Notes: generated from the sequence alone by a model not told the origin. Positions 32,347 through 45,403 are shown, counted from the first letter of the stretch. The stretch: 64,000 nt of DNA from Thamnidium elegans (GCA_025201345.1 JAIXMG010000009.1:744001-808000); one strand, 5' to 3'. Numbers and translations: made by a program.

Positions 32347-33488
32347 ATGAAAACTAAAGCTAATGGTCAAAGTTTGAAAAGTTTAAACAAGTAAATAAAA
32401 TATTAACTAGATAAAAAAGAAAAAAAAAAAAAAAAAAGAATGACATGAAAGACTAATTTACACATAATATATAAAGGATTTTTACTCCCATTGATAATCA
32501 GTTGACAAGAAGCCCTAGAAGTCAAGTCAATAATAAAAAAAGTACAATGAAAGAGAACCGAAATAGTCATGCATATATTACTTCAGCTTACGATCAGCCT
32601 AATTCAAAAGTAAAAACGAAACTTTCAAATAACAATAAAAAAAGGGCTTCGACTACGCAGCGACCTACTATGGGAGGAAAGACTATTTCAGCAATAAATA
32701 AAACACAGAGTAAAGCTAAAATGTCACCGCAAGAACTCAAATCGTTAAGTCGTCGTATCAACCCAAGTGAACCTTTAGCTACACCACATTCTTCACCTTC
32801 AAAACCACCACTACCCTCCTCTTCTTCAATATCATCATCAAAAAAGAGACGAAACAGTCGACAAGCACAAACACAGCCAACCAAAATCATTAAAATCGAT
32901 GATGATGAGGCTCAACTTATTTGTGAACCCTGTAATAAAAAATACAAGACCAGAAACGGATTAGTATATCATTCAGAAAGATGTAAATACAAATCAATTG
33001 AATCAAACGTAATTATTAAATGCATTTGTCAAGATGATACTACTACAAGTGATAGCAGCACTATGATTGAATGTGTAGCATGTAATACTTGGCTTCATAT
33101 AAAGTGTGTGGGCAGTGTAACAGACGAAGCAAATTATCGTTGCATCCGTTGTACAAAAGAAGAAGATGTTTCTAGCAAGATTATTAAATTATCTGAACTT
33201 TACCCAAAAATAAAAGAAGAATCAACAGACTACCCCTATATTAGCTTATTCTCTGATGATGAACCACTAAATACACTCTGGGAAGATGGCCTTACTCCCT
33301 CTACTGTTGATTTTACTGATTGGCAAACAGAAACACCTTGTCTATTGCTCTCTGACGACTCATCTTCTCATTTAAATGATTTCTCCTCTTCTGAATTATT
33401 ATCCCCGGCCTTGTTACCTCAATCGGACTGGTTCCACTTTGCAAACTTTGAACTTGATTTCCAAGCCCAACAAGAACATAATAACTAG
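32347..33488 (+). CDS. PHD-finger protein
   Basis: Proposed exons 32347-32390 and 32477-33488 (GTAAAT...AAG, 86 bp intron) give 351 aa. If the small first exon is wrong, the first ATG of the long frame is 32547 (313 aa). A Ser/Lys-rich N-terminus leads to a C2HC-like motif (ICEPCNKKYKTRNGLVYHSE). A PHD finger follows: KCICQDD...MIECVACNTWLHIKCVG...YRCIRC, with Cys4-His-Cys3 order intact. The acidic C-terminus resembles an activation domain. PHD fingers read histone H3 tails. It lies 333 bp upstream of SWR1 on the same strand. A (AT)n run at 32310-32334 precedes the start. Confidence 0.72.
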
Positions 33489-33821
33489 TCTTTTTACATA
33501 TTTTTATTTTATTTTTTTATTGCCGCTACCACTACTATTATTACTACTATTAACTACTACTACTTTTCTTCCCTTTTTCTTCATCCAATTCTTCATCCAA
33601 CTCTTCCCCAACGGTTCTCATACTTAATAAATTCCTTCAATCAATCAACCCCCATATACATCCCTTCTTATTGTATTAACGTCGTAGGTATGACTAAATC
33701 AATCCTTTCTGAATGCCGCTCAAAAAAAAAAAAAAAAAAACGCGTAGTTTTAAAGTTTCAAAAGCAAGAAGGAAAGATTTTTCTCTTTCTCTCTCTCTCT
33801 TTGACAACTTTTTTTTTTTCA

Positions 33822-36800
33822 ATGACGGATTCAGGTAAAACCAATTTGTCCTGCCAAAAAAAAAAAAAAAAACATAAAAACCTTATAACTCTTCTTTTTC
33901 TTTTTTTTTTTAAAAAAAAACTAGCAGATAAAAATGAACATCAAGAACAAAACGCGAGTCCTTTCAAGTTAACCAAACGAGCGTTACTTATCGAGGAAAA
34001 ACTAAAAAGTAAACCACAAACATCATTATTTGATACTGACGGCGATCTCAGTCGTCACAACATTATTGAAGGTGGTCGTCGTTCCAGAAGACGTACAGTC
34101 TCTTCAGAAGAAATCAAGAGAAAGCCAAAACGTACAAAACTGATAGCCAATGCCAAACAAAAGTTAATGTCTGAACCAAAATCAACTCTTGACACTTCTA
34201 AAAACGACGCCATTTTATCTCGTATCAAAAAAATGGAAGCAATAAAGCAACGTCATGACGCTTCTGTTAAAGAATTATACCATTTGGAATTGTTTCAAAA
34301 TATGTTGGATTATAAACCAGCTGCTTTTATTAATGATGTTCGTTACAACAAGGTAAGATGGTAAAAAAAAAAAATTGTTAGTAGTATATAAACAAGAGAT
34401 ATTTAACTTTTTACCGTTAGTATATGCAAGATCATGACTTGTGGGAATACGTTAAATCACATCACCATATTGATACTTCATTAATCGATCTACTCTCTAG
34501 CGTTATTTACGAATCAACGCATAATATACCCAACACCAGTACCCTCACCATTAATTCCGGTACTGGTATTCGGCGTCACAATCGACAATTTCTTACCTTA
34601 AAAGACTATCTCAATTCGTTTGTAGCTGCTGATGAAGGTACTGAAGATCTTACGGTGGAACAACGTAATCTATTAATCGAAAAGGAACGATCTATTCGTC
34701 AACGACTTTACAATTTAGAAAAAAGAGGTGGTTTCTCTACCAATTTACAAATGATTGCTAATAGACGGCCACAACAGACACAGCAAAAGCTGATAGATAA
34801 TCACCATGATACATTAATTATGCATATGCAAACCAGCTCCAAATTATTTCATGTCAATGCAAAGTATAAACGAAATGCTGCACGTAGATGTGCAAAGGCT
34901 GTGGAAAGATACTGGGAAAATATTCGCACTCATGACGAAAGGATAGAAAAGGATGAACAGAAGCGGTTAAAACGGTTAGCAAAATGGACTTCGCAGCAGA
35001 TAAAGAAAAAGTGGAAAATTGTGGAAAGAGTATGTGAAGCAAGGTTGAAAGAGGTATTAAAGGAACAACAGGCTAAAGAAGGACGTCGTCATCTAGAATT
35101 GATTTTGGAGCATTCTGAGCATATGTTGGGTGTACGAAAAGAGGAATTAAGGAATCATCAACAATCGGACGATAAAGATGGTTGGGACAATATGGTAGAA
35201 GATGAAAGGGATCATATTATTGAAGATGATGAAAGTGATGAAAATGATGACGAATTAAGAGAGTTAGAAGAGGATCAAAATTTATCTGTAGAGGAACTGA
35301 TGAATAAATACCGTCAAATGCAAGAAGCGGATGCTTCAGATACCAATGATTCCTTAACATCGTCTTTAGAAGAAGGAGATGATGATGCTGAATTTTCTTT
35401 TGCCTCAGATGGTGAAGATGTACCTATTGAGGAGGATGGTGAAAGCGAAGACGACGATGCTGAATTAAACGCGTTAAATCAAGATGCTGATCTCTCTGTA
35501 GAAGAATTGTTGAGGAAGTATAAAAATTTACAAGTAGAAGAAGTAGAAGACGCAGAAGATCAAGTAGAGGAAATGGATGTAGACCCGAAAAACTCTGTTA
35601 TTATGGATGACGATCTTACTGTGACTGATTATGGATCATCACCTGCGGAAGAAGAAGACGACGACGATGATGATGACGAAGAAGATGATAATGACCATGA
35701 AATGTCGAAAAAGGTTGACACGGTTGTATTACCTTCTCCAGCACAGCAGCGTTCAAAAATCCAACCTACTGGAAATACACTTTCTACTACCAAAGTATAT
35801 ACAAAGATTCCATTTTTATTACGAGGAACATTACGTGAATATCAACATGTAGGGCTTGATTGGCTTGCTAGTCTTTATAATAATGGAATAAATGGTATTT
35901 TAGCAGATGAAATGGGGCTTGGTAAAACTATTCAAACGATTGCACTATTAGCCTATCTTGCGTGTGAGAAGCAAGTATGGGGCCCTCACTTAATTGTTGT
36001 ACCCACCAGTGTGATTTTAAATTGGGAGATGGAATTAAAAAAGTGGTTACCTGGATTTAAGATCATGACGTATTATGGTACGCCAAAGGAAAGAAAAGAG
36101 AAGCGATCTGGATGGTCCAAGGACAATGCATTTCATGTATGCATTACGTCTTATCAATTAGTATTGCAGGATCAAAATGCATTTCGCCGTAAACAATGGC
36201 AGTATTTAATATTGGATGAAGCGCATCATATAAAGAATTTTAGGTCACAGCGTTGGCAAGTCTTGCTAAATTTCAACTCTAAGCGTAGATTATTATTAAC
36301 TGGTACACCGTTACAAAACAATTTAATGGAATTATGGTCACTTCTTTACTTTTTGATGCCAAATGGTGTCTCACAGGATATGCCTATTGGTTTTGCTAAT
36401 CTAAAAGAATTTCAAGAATGGTTTTCTAATCCAGTAGATCGTATGATTGAAAATCAACAACAACAGGATGAAGAATCACGCGCTGCTATACAGAAGCTGC
36501 ATACTGTACTGCGTCCATACTTATTGCGTAGATTAAAAGCAGATGTGGAAAAACAAATGCCTGAAAAGCATGAACATATTGTCTACTGTAGACTTTCCAA
36601 GCGTCAACGTTATCTCTATGATGATTTTATGGGTCGTGGAAAAACAAAAGAGACTTTGGCTAGTGGAAACTTCCTTAGTATTATTAATTGTTTAATGCAA
36701 CTTCGTAAAGTATGTAATCATCCGGATTTGTTTGAAGAAAGACCTATTTTGACTAGTTTTGCGATGAATGATGATATACTCTATTTAGGTCAATCATTAG

Positions 36801-38272
36801 AATCAAAGTTACGTATACAAAAAAAGCCATTAGAACAAATAGATTTTGGATTTTTAAATTTAATTTTGATGGATACATCACATAACAAGGTAATCAGTCA
36901 ATCGGTAGCGGAAGATAATATACGTTTAGAAGCAACAAAAGAAATGATGAAAACTATTGCAAGACATCAAAAGCGTATCACTATTGCAGAATCTCGTGGG
37001 GTGACATCGAGAGATTATCATGACCTCAAAAAGTATGCAAAGTATCGAGAAATGCAAATGCACATTCATGCTGTGAATAGATGGCAGACTATAAATTACA
37101 TAAACCACTTTCGATGTGCAAGAAAGCCAATGTACGACGCTAATCTTATTCAACTGTTTAAGAAGACCTGTACTTTACCTATCATAAGTTACAAGGAACG
37201 TATCGAACAGAATTTGGCAATGATTGAACAAGTTGGTTTCGTGACACCTAAAGTCGTTGTATATAACCCAAACAAGAAGATTGTATCCAACCAGTTACCT
37301 GAGCCGTGGGCTACTGCAACCAATGTTGAAAACGATATATTTCATCCTATTGAGTCTAGACTATCTATTGCTTTCCCGGATAAACGTCTATTACAGTATG
37401 ATTGTGGTAAATTGCAGAAATTAGACAAGTTATTAAGAGATTTGGCAGCGGGTGGTCATCGTGCTTTAATTTTTACTCAAATGACTCGTGTGTTGGATGT
37501 TCTAGAGACTTTCTTAAATATGCATGGTCACCGCTACTTGCGCTTGGATGGAGCTACCAAAGTTGAACAACGACAGATTCTGACTGAACATTTTAATAAT
37601 GATAAACGTATCTTGTGCTTTATTTTATCTACGCGTAGTGGTGGGCTAGGTATCAATTTAACTGGTGCTGATACAGTTATATTTTATGATTCAGATTGGA
37701 ACCCTTCTATGGATAAACAATGTCAAGATAGAGCTCATCGTATTGGTCAAACACGGGATGTACACATTTATCGTTTTGTTACTGAATTTACAATTGAAGA
37801 GAATATTTTCAAAAAGGCCAATCAAAAGAGATTATTAGATAATGTTATTATTCAACAAGGTGATTTTACAGATGATTACTTTCATAAGAATGAATGGTGG
37901 AAAGATTTACCAGAGGTAGTAGGTGGAAGTCAAGAAAGTAATAATAATAACAATAACAAATCAATTGATTATGAGCAAGCGTTATTAGAAGCAGAAGATG
38001 AAGAAAACGATGCAGCAGCAGCTATTGCAGCACGTAAAGAAATGAATATGGATGATAATGAATTTAAAGAGGATAGTAACACGCCTCGCTATATACCGGA
38101 GACGCCTTCCAATACCCGACCTTCTACACCAATCGCTGTCTCTGCTGAGGCAAGTGATACTGATGAAGAAGAAGAAAGTATACAATTAAACATAGGACAT
38201 GTGGATCAATACATGTTACAGTTCTGGGAACGGGAAGTAATTGGTACAAATCTTGGTTTTGGGGGGATTTAA
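33822..38272 (+). CDS. SWR1: SWR1 ATPase, catalytic subunit of the H2A.Z-exchange remodeler
   Basis: Exons 33822-33834, 33925-34352 and 34421-38272 give 1430 aa (yeast Swr1 about 1500). In order: basic N-terminus; HSA domain (RRCAKAVERYWENIRTHDER...KKWKIVERV) that binds actin/Arp4; acidic Asp/Glu stretches with two SVEELMNKY/SVEELLRKY repeats; Snf2 lobe 1 with Walker A DEMGLGKTIQT (about 644) and DEAH LDEAHHIKN (about 746). A long insertion follows, which docks Rvb1/Rvb2. Lobe 2 contains DRAHRIGQTRDVHIYRF. It replaces H2A-H2B with H2A.Z-H2B at promoters. The 13-nt first exon is supported by frame and by acceptor TAG. The 90 bp first intron is in frame and stop-free. Confidence 0.95.
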
Positions 38273-39409
38273 ACTTGGCGTCCGCGCACACTCAAGTTTT
38301 AACCCAAAACGGAAAAAAAATATGTGCAAATAAAAAAAAGAAAAATAAAGGGGAGAGAGCTGTTATTATAAAATAATAGCCAATAGACATGCCTTTGATG
38401 CCTTTAATAAAATAAAAGTAAAAAAAAAAAGTATAACAATAATATTGGTATAATATAACGAAACGAAGTGCATGGGTGTTGCAATGTACTACACCCATTT
38501 TTTTTATATATATATATCTGTCATTCAATAATATGAAATCTTAGAAGTTGAAATATAATACAATATATATTTATGCAGTATTAAAGTGCATATAATAAAC
38601 AAGTAGGGTTAAATAGCGTACACGGTTGCGTTTGCAAGTAAATGTCTCATCCCTTGGTAAAAGAAAAAAAGGAAACCTCATGATATCATTTTTTTTTTTT
38701 TTTTTTTTTTTTTTTCAGTAATAATAATTTATAAATGATGATCAATGAGGGAGAACGTAGCCAAATACAAAAAGAGTCAATTTTCACGATAATTATCGTC
38801 AAAAAAAATAATGTTGGTGGTACACGCTGTGTTTTTGGAGTTTCATTGTTCAAGATCGATCGTGTATGGGAAATCTTTTTTATTTTTTTATTTTTTTTTT
38901 AGTTAAGCTAGTTGAATAAGAAATAATATTCATGTAATAATAAAAAGGACATGGATCAAGAATAAAGACTGCAGTGTATTAGTCCTAATAGTGTCATCAT
39001 TTTTGTATGTGGCGTTGAAAAAAAAATCTCTTTTTTACTCCTAAGTTTTCTTTAGATGGTATCTATAATTGTGATTATAAAAGATATTTGAAACAAAAAA
39101 AAAATATATAGTTTTTGTTGATCATTTATATTCACCAATAATAACTGTACCACCTTCAAATAATTACTTCTATTTTTTTCTATACCCCCCATGCCCCCTC
39201 ACTCACCCCCCATATAACACAACACAATCCCCCCCCCCTTAAATATTACACCCCCAAGAGATTGAAAAAGTATAAAAAGATGTGAATTCATTTTCCAATC
39301 TCCCTTCGTCTTTTTTTTCTTCTTTTCTTTTTCTTTTTTTTCTTTGCTCTTTTTCTTTTATATCTTTCATCTTTTTTCATTTTATATACAGTATACCAAT
39401 CTTTTTACC
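38273..39409. other. Intergenic between SWR1 and bHLH genes
   Basis: The 5' half holds the SWR1 3' flank and T-runs. The 3' half is the bHLH promoter: C-run cluster 39185-39255, a TATAAAAA box at 39271-39278, then a T/C-rich leader up to the ATG. Open frames here are short and Phe-rich and are not supported. Confidence 0.45.
39185..39278 (+). promoter_or_regulatory. Candidate core promoter of the bHLH gene
   Basis: Five C-runs (39185-39190, 39194-39198, 39206-39211, 39229-39238, 39251-39255) lie just upstream of a TATAAAAA box at 39271, 139 bp before the start codon. TATA spacing is reasonable for a fungal promoter. The C-runs could form a minus-strand G-quadruplex. Confidence 0.45.
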
Positions 39410-40643
39410 ATGCCTTCAGAAAAATTCAGAATCACAACAAATGGACAATCCTTACGTAATCCAAACAATGGTTTCTTTGGTAAAATAATAAAATGACATT
39501 CAAATCACGAAAATATATAAGGTTTATGTTCTAACCTGTATTTATCATTTTAGGTATGACCCTCTCGGCCAATATGACACTAGACGAAAGGTAATAAAAT
39601 TTAAAATGGAAATGTTGCATAATTACTTATAATTTTTTTTTTTTTTTTAGTGACGTTTCAGCTCATAATGACAGGAGATCTGCTCATAATGCCTTAGAAC
39701 GACAACGAAGAGAGCATTTAAATGTTAAATTTCAACAATTGGCGCATGCATTACCTGCTCTTACTACAGTTCGTAGACCTAGCAAAACTATGATTGTTGC
39801 AAAGTCACTTGAGTTTGGTAATTATAGTAATTTTTTTTTTAAAGTTTGGTCATGTTTTACTAATATAAAAATAAAATAGTATCATCGAGTTTAAAGAGAG
39901 AAACCACATACATGTCAGAAATTCAAAAGTTACGTTTAGAAAACGAAAAACTTCGAAAGCAAGCTGAAGCATCAACTACTCAACTAAAGAAACAAATTGC
40001 CGAAGATGAACAAGAACAAAGTAAACCTACTACTACCAGTTCACTGAAAAGAAAAGCTAGTACTGATTCACAACAATTATCACCGCCTCCTACTCCTGAA
40101 CAACAACAACAACAACAACAAAGGAAGAAGAGAATGGTGAAACAAACTAAAGCACAACTTGTTAAACGCGAACCACAAGTATTTAATATCCCTTCCACAT
40201 CAACAACAACAACTATAGCAGCTGTTACAACAGCAGCAGTACCACCACTTACTCCAACACCCACAGCAACAACTGCATCTTCCCTATCACCATGGACACC
40301 ACTTTTAGAGGAGCAAAATAATAACTTTAATACATACCCCACATCTTCCCCACCTAATTATTTTGATGTAACTACCCCATATACCAGCACATCACCCAAT
40401 AATGATTTGTTATTTTTGACATCTACGCCTGCCATAGATATGTATAACACCAACATGTCGTCATCAGGAGGTCAATATAACAATATGATGAATCCAATGC
40501 TTCTTTCCCCTTACTTTGCTTCAACAAATGAGAATACAGACAGTAAGTTTTTATTATTATATTCTTTTTATAAGAATCATGTATTCATTTTTTTTTCTTT
40601 TTGTTTAGTCTATTATAATAACCCACAAGATAACTTTTACTAA
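39410..40643 (+). CDS. bHLH transcription factor (class B, Myc/Max-like basic region)
   Basis: Five exons (39410-39479, 39554-39590, 39651-39817, 39880-40542, 40609-40643) give 323 aa, frames consistent. The bHLH spans about 42-96: basic region HNALERQRRE with His48/Glu52/Arg56, the pattern that reads CACGTG E-boxes; then VKFQQLAHALPAL, a loop, and SKTMIVAKSLEFVSSL. A leucine-zipper-like helix follows (EIQKLRLENEKLRKQ). The rest is Gln/Thr/Ser/Pro-rich and probably an activation region. Target genes are unknown. The last intron (66 bp) is in frame and stop-free. Confidence 0.88.
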
Positions 40644-40980
40644 ACTTCTTTAAGGAATTTTACGCCATTATTTTAACTTTCTATTTTTACATATACAAAA
40701 ACTTTATGTTTATGATTTACTGGTAACATCATCTGCAATTCAGTATATGAAAAAAAAAAAAGAAAAAAAAAAAAAAACTTCCTCAACTTTGTGTATATAT
40801 ATATAAGAGTAAATTACGAAAAAAAAAATAATAAAAAATCTATTTTTTTTACATGTAACTTTCTTCTTATTTCCATATTGTGTATGTTGTGTAATAATAA
40901 AAAAGAAAAATCTTAATTCGCCTTATAATTTTTATTTTTTATTTTCAGTAAATGTATGAATTTCAATCGATCGAAACAAT

Positions 40981-41016
<36 letters not shown>

Positions 41017-42653
41017 ACATTATCTCTAATTTGGTAACTAAGGGGAGAAGGGGTCATTTCAACAAAAAAAGATGAGCTTTAAAAAAATATATATTCGAAA
41101 AAGATACCCCCCAACCTCATTCTAATTCTACTTTTCCAGGTTATGGCCATTACTTTTTTATTTGTTTATTTTTGGGTAGGTTTTTGAGATCGATAATTTC
41201 TTATTGAATCATTGATCAACCCCCACCGAACTACTGTTGTTGTGTGTTACCGTTTCATCCACTATAAAAAAAAAATTATTTTTTCTATATCAGCGATTTG
41301 TCAATAATGGACGATCTCAATAACTCACTATTTTAGTTGTCCGTTCACCTTGAGAAATTAACTAATTTAGAAAATCATATTACAACACACTTTCACCATG
41401 CTTTTTCGCGTTTTTATTCCGTGCCCCGCGCTATTTCTTGTTTCTAAACAGTGGTAAGTCCGCGCAGCCCATTTAGAATGGTCACTTTTTTTTATTTAAA
41501 TTTTTCTTTTTTAACTTTATTTTTTACATCATATTTTTTTCTACTTACAATCTCTATTAGGAGTACTTACAGATGCAAAAAAAAAAAAAAAAAAAAAAAA
41601 AAAACTTGCTTCCAAAAATGAGGTCTTGGCCGTGCACAACCTAAATTAAGTAATTGTGATATTATAAAAACATGCCCCATCTTTTAAAACATGAGAAATA
41701 TACTTCTTATATATTATTACTACGGATAATATCCAATTAATTATTAAGAAGGAACGTCAAATGATGTTCTAATGCATTTATTTTTATACTTTTTGTTGTC
41801 TATTATCCGTACCCTGTTAATTTTATCTCGGATGAATTTCTAAAAACATGCTTGCAAAGCGAGCGTAAAAAAAAAGGAGAGGCATTTAAGCAACCCTCCC
41901 CCAAAAAATGTGTTTAGGCTTCAAATTCAGACAAATAGACCTTTTCTTTTTTAAAAAAGAATAGTTATTTCGAGAAGAGTTATTTTCAGATACGTTGGAA
42001 CAATAGACTATTTGTTTTAGTAATCAATCATTCATTTTCTTTAGATTAAAGTAACACCGATTTTCTTATCTGTTAAAGAAAGAGACACCAATAAAATGAT
42101 CAAGTTAGTGAATAAATAAAGCAATTGATATTATAAAACGTCTAAGCCCAATCATTACAATGTCTATGGTTTTAAGAAATAATATAACCCCAATTACGTG
42201 TAAACAGTATCAAACATTATCGCTTTTCAGTTGCCTTTTAAATATTAATTGTATTAGATTTATATTACACTGAATTTTTTTACTTTAAATTAAAACTTGG
42301 AGAGCAATAAGTATAATTCCTTTAAAAGAAAAAAAAAATTTCCCCGAGTGAATACAATTCGTAATAGTATATATTATTTATTACATAAATGTTAAAAGTT
42401 AATATATAAAACTAGAGAGAGAAGAGAAAGGACATACTCTTTACATTGTTTGAAATAGTAAATAATAAAAAGAGGCCTATTTTATTACTGTATCAAACAC
42501 TGGACTTTTTTTTTACCTTGATCTGAAAAACAGCTTTTTTTATTGGTCTGATTTTTTTTTTTTTCTGTGTCTGAATTAAAAAAAAAATATGTGATTAGTG
42601 TATTAGCAGCACGCAACGAGTCAACCTGCTAGTACCCCCTCTCTCCTTTCGCA
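40644..42653. other. 2.0 kb intergenic region
   Basis: No gene recognised. It contains very long T and A runs (about T34 at 40983-41015; A27 at about 41578-41604), T/A junctions and, near its 3' end, the promoter of the eL42 gene including a pyrimidine-rich CTCTCTCC stretch just before the start codon, common for ribosomal protein genes. Confidence 0.4.
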
Positions 42654-43250
42654 ATGGTAAAGTATACAACTACTAGGGATTTTTTTTAAAAAAAAGGTGT
42701 ATCCATATATATATATATACGTGTATATATATGAGAGAAAAGATAGAGATAGATAGATAGATGGATGGATGGATACCAAAAAAAAAAAAAAAAAAAAATC
42801 GACCTTTTACCCAGACTTTTTTTTTGTTGTTGCTAATGCTCACAATTTTAAAAAATAACTTAGGTCAACATTCCTAAGACCCGTAACACCTACTGTAAGG
42901 GTTCCAAGTGCAGAAAGCACACTCCCCACAAGGTCACTCAATACAAGGCCGGTAAGGCTTCTCTCTTCGCTCAAGGTAAGAGACGTTATGACCGTAAGCA
43001 AGCCGGTTATGGTGGTCAAACCAAGCCCGTTTTCCACAAGAAGGCCAAGACTACCAAGAAGATTGTCCTCCGTCTCGAGTGTACTGGTAAGTTTATAATA
43101 GCAATTGGTGGTTCATCATTTTCTGTTTGTATTTATTTTTTACTTTTTTAATTAGCTTGTAAGTACAAGATGCAACTTGCCATCAAGAGATGTAAGCACT
43201 TCGAGTTGGGTGGTGACAAGAAGACCAAGGGTGCCGCTCTTGTTTTCTAA
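42654..43250 (+). CDS. RPL42: Large-subunit ribosomal protein eL42 (L36a/L44)
   Basis: Exons 42654-42656, 42864-43086 and 43156-43250 give 106 aa, exactly the family length. The sequence begins [20 protein letters not shown] and ends KTKGAALVF. The four zinc-binding Cys are at CKGSKC and CTAC/CK. The first exon holds only the ATG codon; a 207 bp intron follows. Residue 56 is Pro (TKPVFHKK), the form associated with cycloheximide sensitivity; Gln here gives resistance in several yeasts. Codon use is strongly C-ending (AAG, GTC, CTC), unlike neighbours, as expected for high expression. A microsatellite (GATA/GATG)n sits in intron 1. Confidence 0.97.
42743..42776 (+). repeat. GATA/GATG microsatellite in eL42 intron 1
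   Basis: Imperfect tetranucleotide array (AGATAGAT... then GGATGGAT...) beside a (TA)n run at about 42707-42731. Confidence 0.7.
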
Positions 43251-43521
43251 ATTGTTATCCAATTTCAATTTTTACGTTCACTCTTTTTTTTGCAAAAAAA
43301 AGACTCGTTTTTTTGTTCCTTTTTTACTCATTCCATTGAAATAAAGCTATAAAGATCACCTTTTTTTTTATGCAAATTTACCTTTTTTTTGACATTACTT
43401 TTTTTTTATAATTATTAAACGTGTGTGGTGGCTTATTCTATAATTGTATATATATTGGAACTCATATTTTTTTTTTCTCAAAAAAAAAAAGTTCCTTTTT
43501 TGCTTTCTGCTTAAATAACAA

Positions 43522-43841
43522 ATGAGTTTAGAAGAGAATAAACCTATTGTATTAGAGACAGAGACAGAGATAGAGACAGTAAAGGTAAACAAATATTAGC
43601 TCTACTAGACGATCTACAACTGACGCCCTTTTTATAAAGCCAGCAAAGAAAGATAGTTACAAGGAAAAAGCAGAAAAGAAACGTAAAATGGCAGAAATGA
43701 ATCCTCATTATTTAGCTGCAAAAAACCGAGAAATTCCACCTGAAAAGAGACTTCGTAGAAGAAGAGACGGTGATTTTAGAGACGTAGACGATATGCATAC
43801 TGCCAACTATTACTTTGAAAACGGTAAAAATTTACCCCTTG

Positions 43842-43886
<45 letters not shown>

Positions 43887-45222
43887 TACTTATAGAATCA
43901 AAATAGAAATGCGTAAAGTAAAACCATATTACTTTGAATACAAGTCATTTGCCAAAGGACGCTGGTTTGATAGAACCATTCTTGAAGTATTTTCTTCTGA
44001 ATTTAGAGATCGTAGTGTTGATTATTATGTAACTGTCAAAAAAAAAAAACTTTATATACTTCAAAAATTAACATATACACATGTAGCGTTATGCGATTGA
44101 AAAAGGTTTACTTACAATTAACGATAAACAAGTAACGGTAGACACGATTATTAAGAATGGAGATACAATTGGACACAAAATCCATCGTCATGAACCTCCT
44201 TGTACCGATCAACCTATTAAAATTGTACATGAAGATCAAGATCTGTTTGTCATTGATAAACCTGGAGGTATTCCTGTACATCCAGCTGGAAGATACAGAC
44301 ACAACTCAATTATTCATGTATTAAAGAAAGAATTGAATATACCCAGACTTTTTCGTAAGCGGTTTAAAATTATATGCAAAAAGAGAGAAAAAGTATGTTG
44401 ACTTTTTTTTTTTTTTTTTTTGTAGCTTGTAATAGACTTGATTTACCTACTTCAGGTCTTATGTTGATTGCTAGAAATTCAACACGCGCTCAAATGATTG
44501 AACGTGAAATGTCTTCAGGGCAAATTCAAAAGGAATATATTTGTAGAGTAGACGGTAAATTCCCAGAGTAAGTTTATAAGCAGTATAATAGAATAATCAC
44601 TAATATATTTTTTAATAGCGGTGAGATTGTTTGTGATGCACCTATTAAATGTATTTCACATAAAATGTCAGTAAACTATGTACATGAAGATGGTAAGGCC
44701 TCTGTGACGAAATTTGAACGACTTAGTTATAATGGAAAGACAAGTACAGTACGTTGTAAACCCATGACAGGCCGTACACATCAAATCCGAGTTCATCTTC
44801 GATATTTGGGTTACCCTATTTCAAATGATCCACTCTATGGTAATGGTACATCTTGGTCCCCTTTTATTCGACCTGGTGAAAGAATGGAAGAAAAAGATGC
44901 TAGATTACTTGTTGATAAATTATTTGAATATTCACCTATAGAAGATTGGGATGAACCCGAGTCTACTGCACCTACTATTACTACTACTACTACAGTAGAA
45001 GAAGAAGATGATGATACAAGATGTTCTGAATGTAGTTGTTCGCTTGTGTTGGGTAAAAACTATGAACAATTATGTATTTATTTACATGCTTGGCGTTACA
45101 AGACAAAAGATTGGGAATATGAAACTGAACTACCATTTTGGGCTAAAGAATATTTCGATGATGATAAAGCACCTATTAAATATAAAAATACACTAGTTGT
45201 ACAACCCAATGTTGCAATATAA
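43522..45222 (+). CDS. PUS9: RluA-family RNA pseudouridine synthase, Pus9/Rib2/RPUSD2-like
   Basis: Six exons (43522-43584, 43640-43823, 43886-44028, 44087-44354, 44426-44567, 44619-45222) give 467 aa. A Lys/Arg-rich N-terminus and a Tyr-rich region ([19 protein letters not shown]) precede an S4-like part ([18 protein letters not shown]). The synthase core has [17 protein letters not shown], the catalytic Asp in [21 protein letters not shown] and [23 protein letters not shown]-terminal CxxC-containing part ends [20 protein letters not shown], as in the Pus9/Rib2 group, which modifies U32 of cytosolic/mitochondrial tRNAs. No deaminase domain is visible, so it is the Pus9-like form. One intron (43824-43885) is nearly pure A before its AAG acceptor. 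Confidence 0.9.
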
Positions 45223-45403
45223 AAAAACTTTTTATTTTTATTAAAAGAGATGTATTTTATATATATAAATGTATATATGTATATGTATCGTTTTTTTTTT
45301 AGGGAGAAAGGGGGGAAATAAAAAAAGGTTTGCTGTGTATGTATTAAAAAAAAAAAAAAAAAAAAAAAAAGAAGCAAAAACGAATAAAAAGACGGATCTC
45401 TCA

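Noticed and set aside
32391..32501. Splicing of the PHD gene first exon to the CAG at 32501
   Set aside because: This join creates an immediate TGA; the AAG acceptor at 32476 keeps the frame and was preferred.
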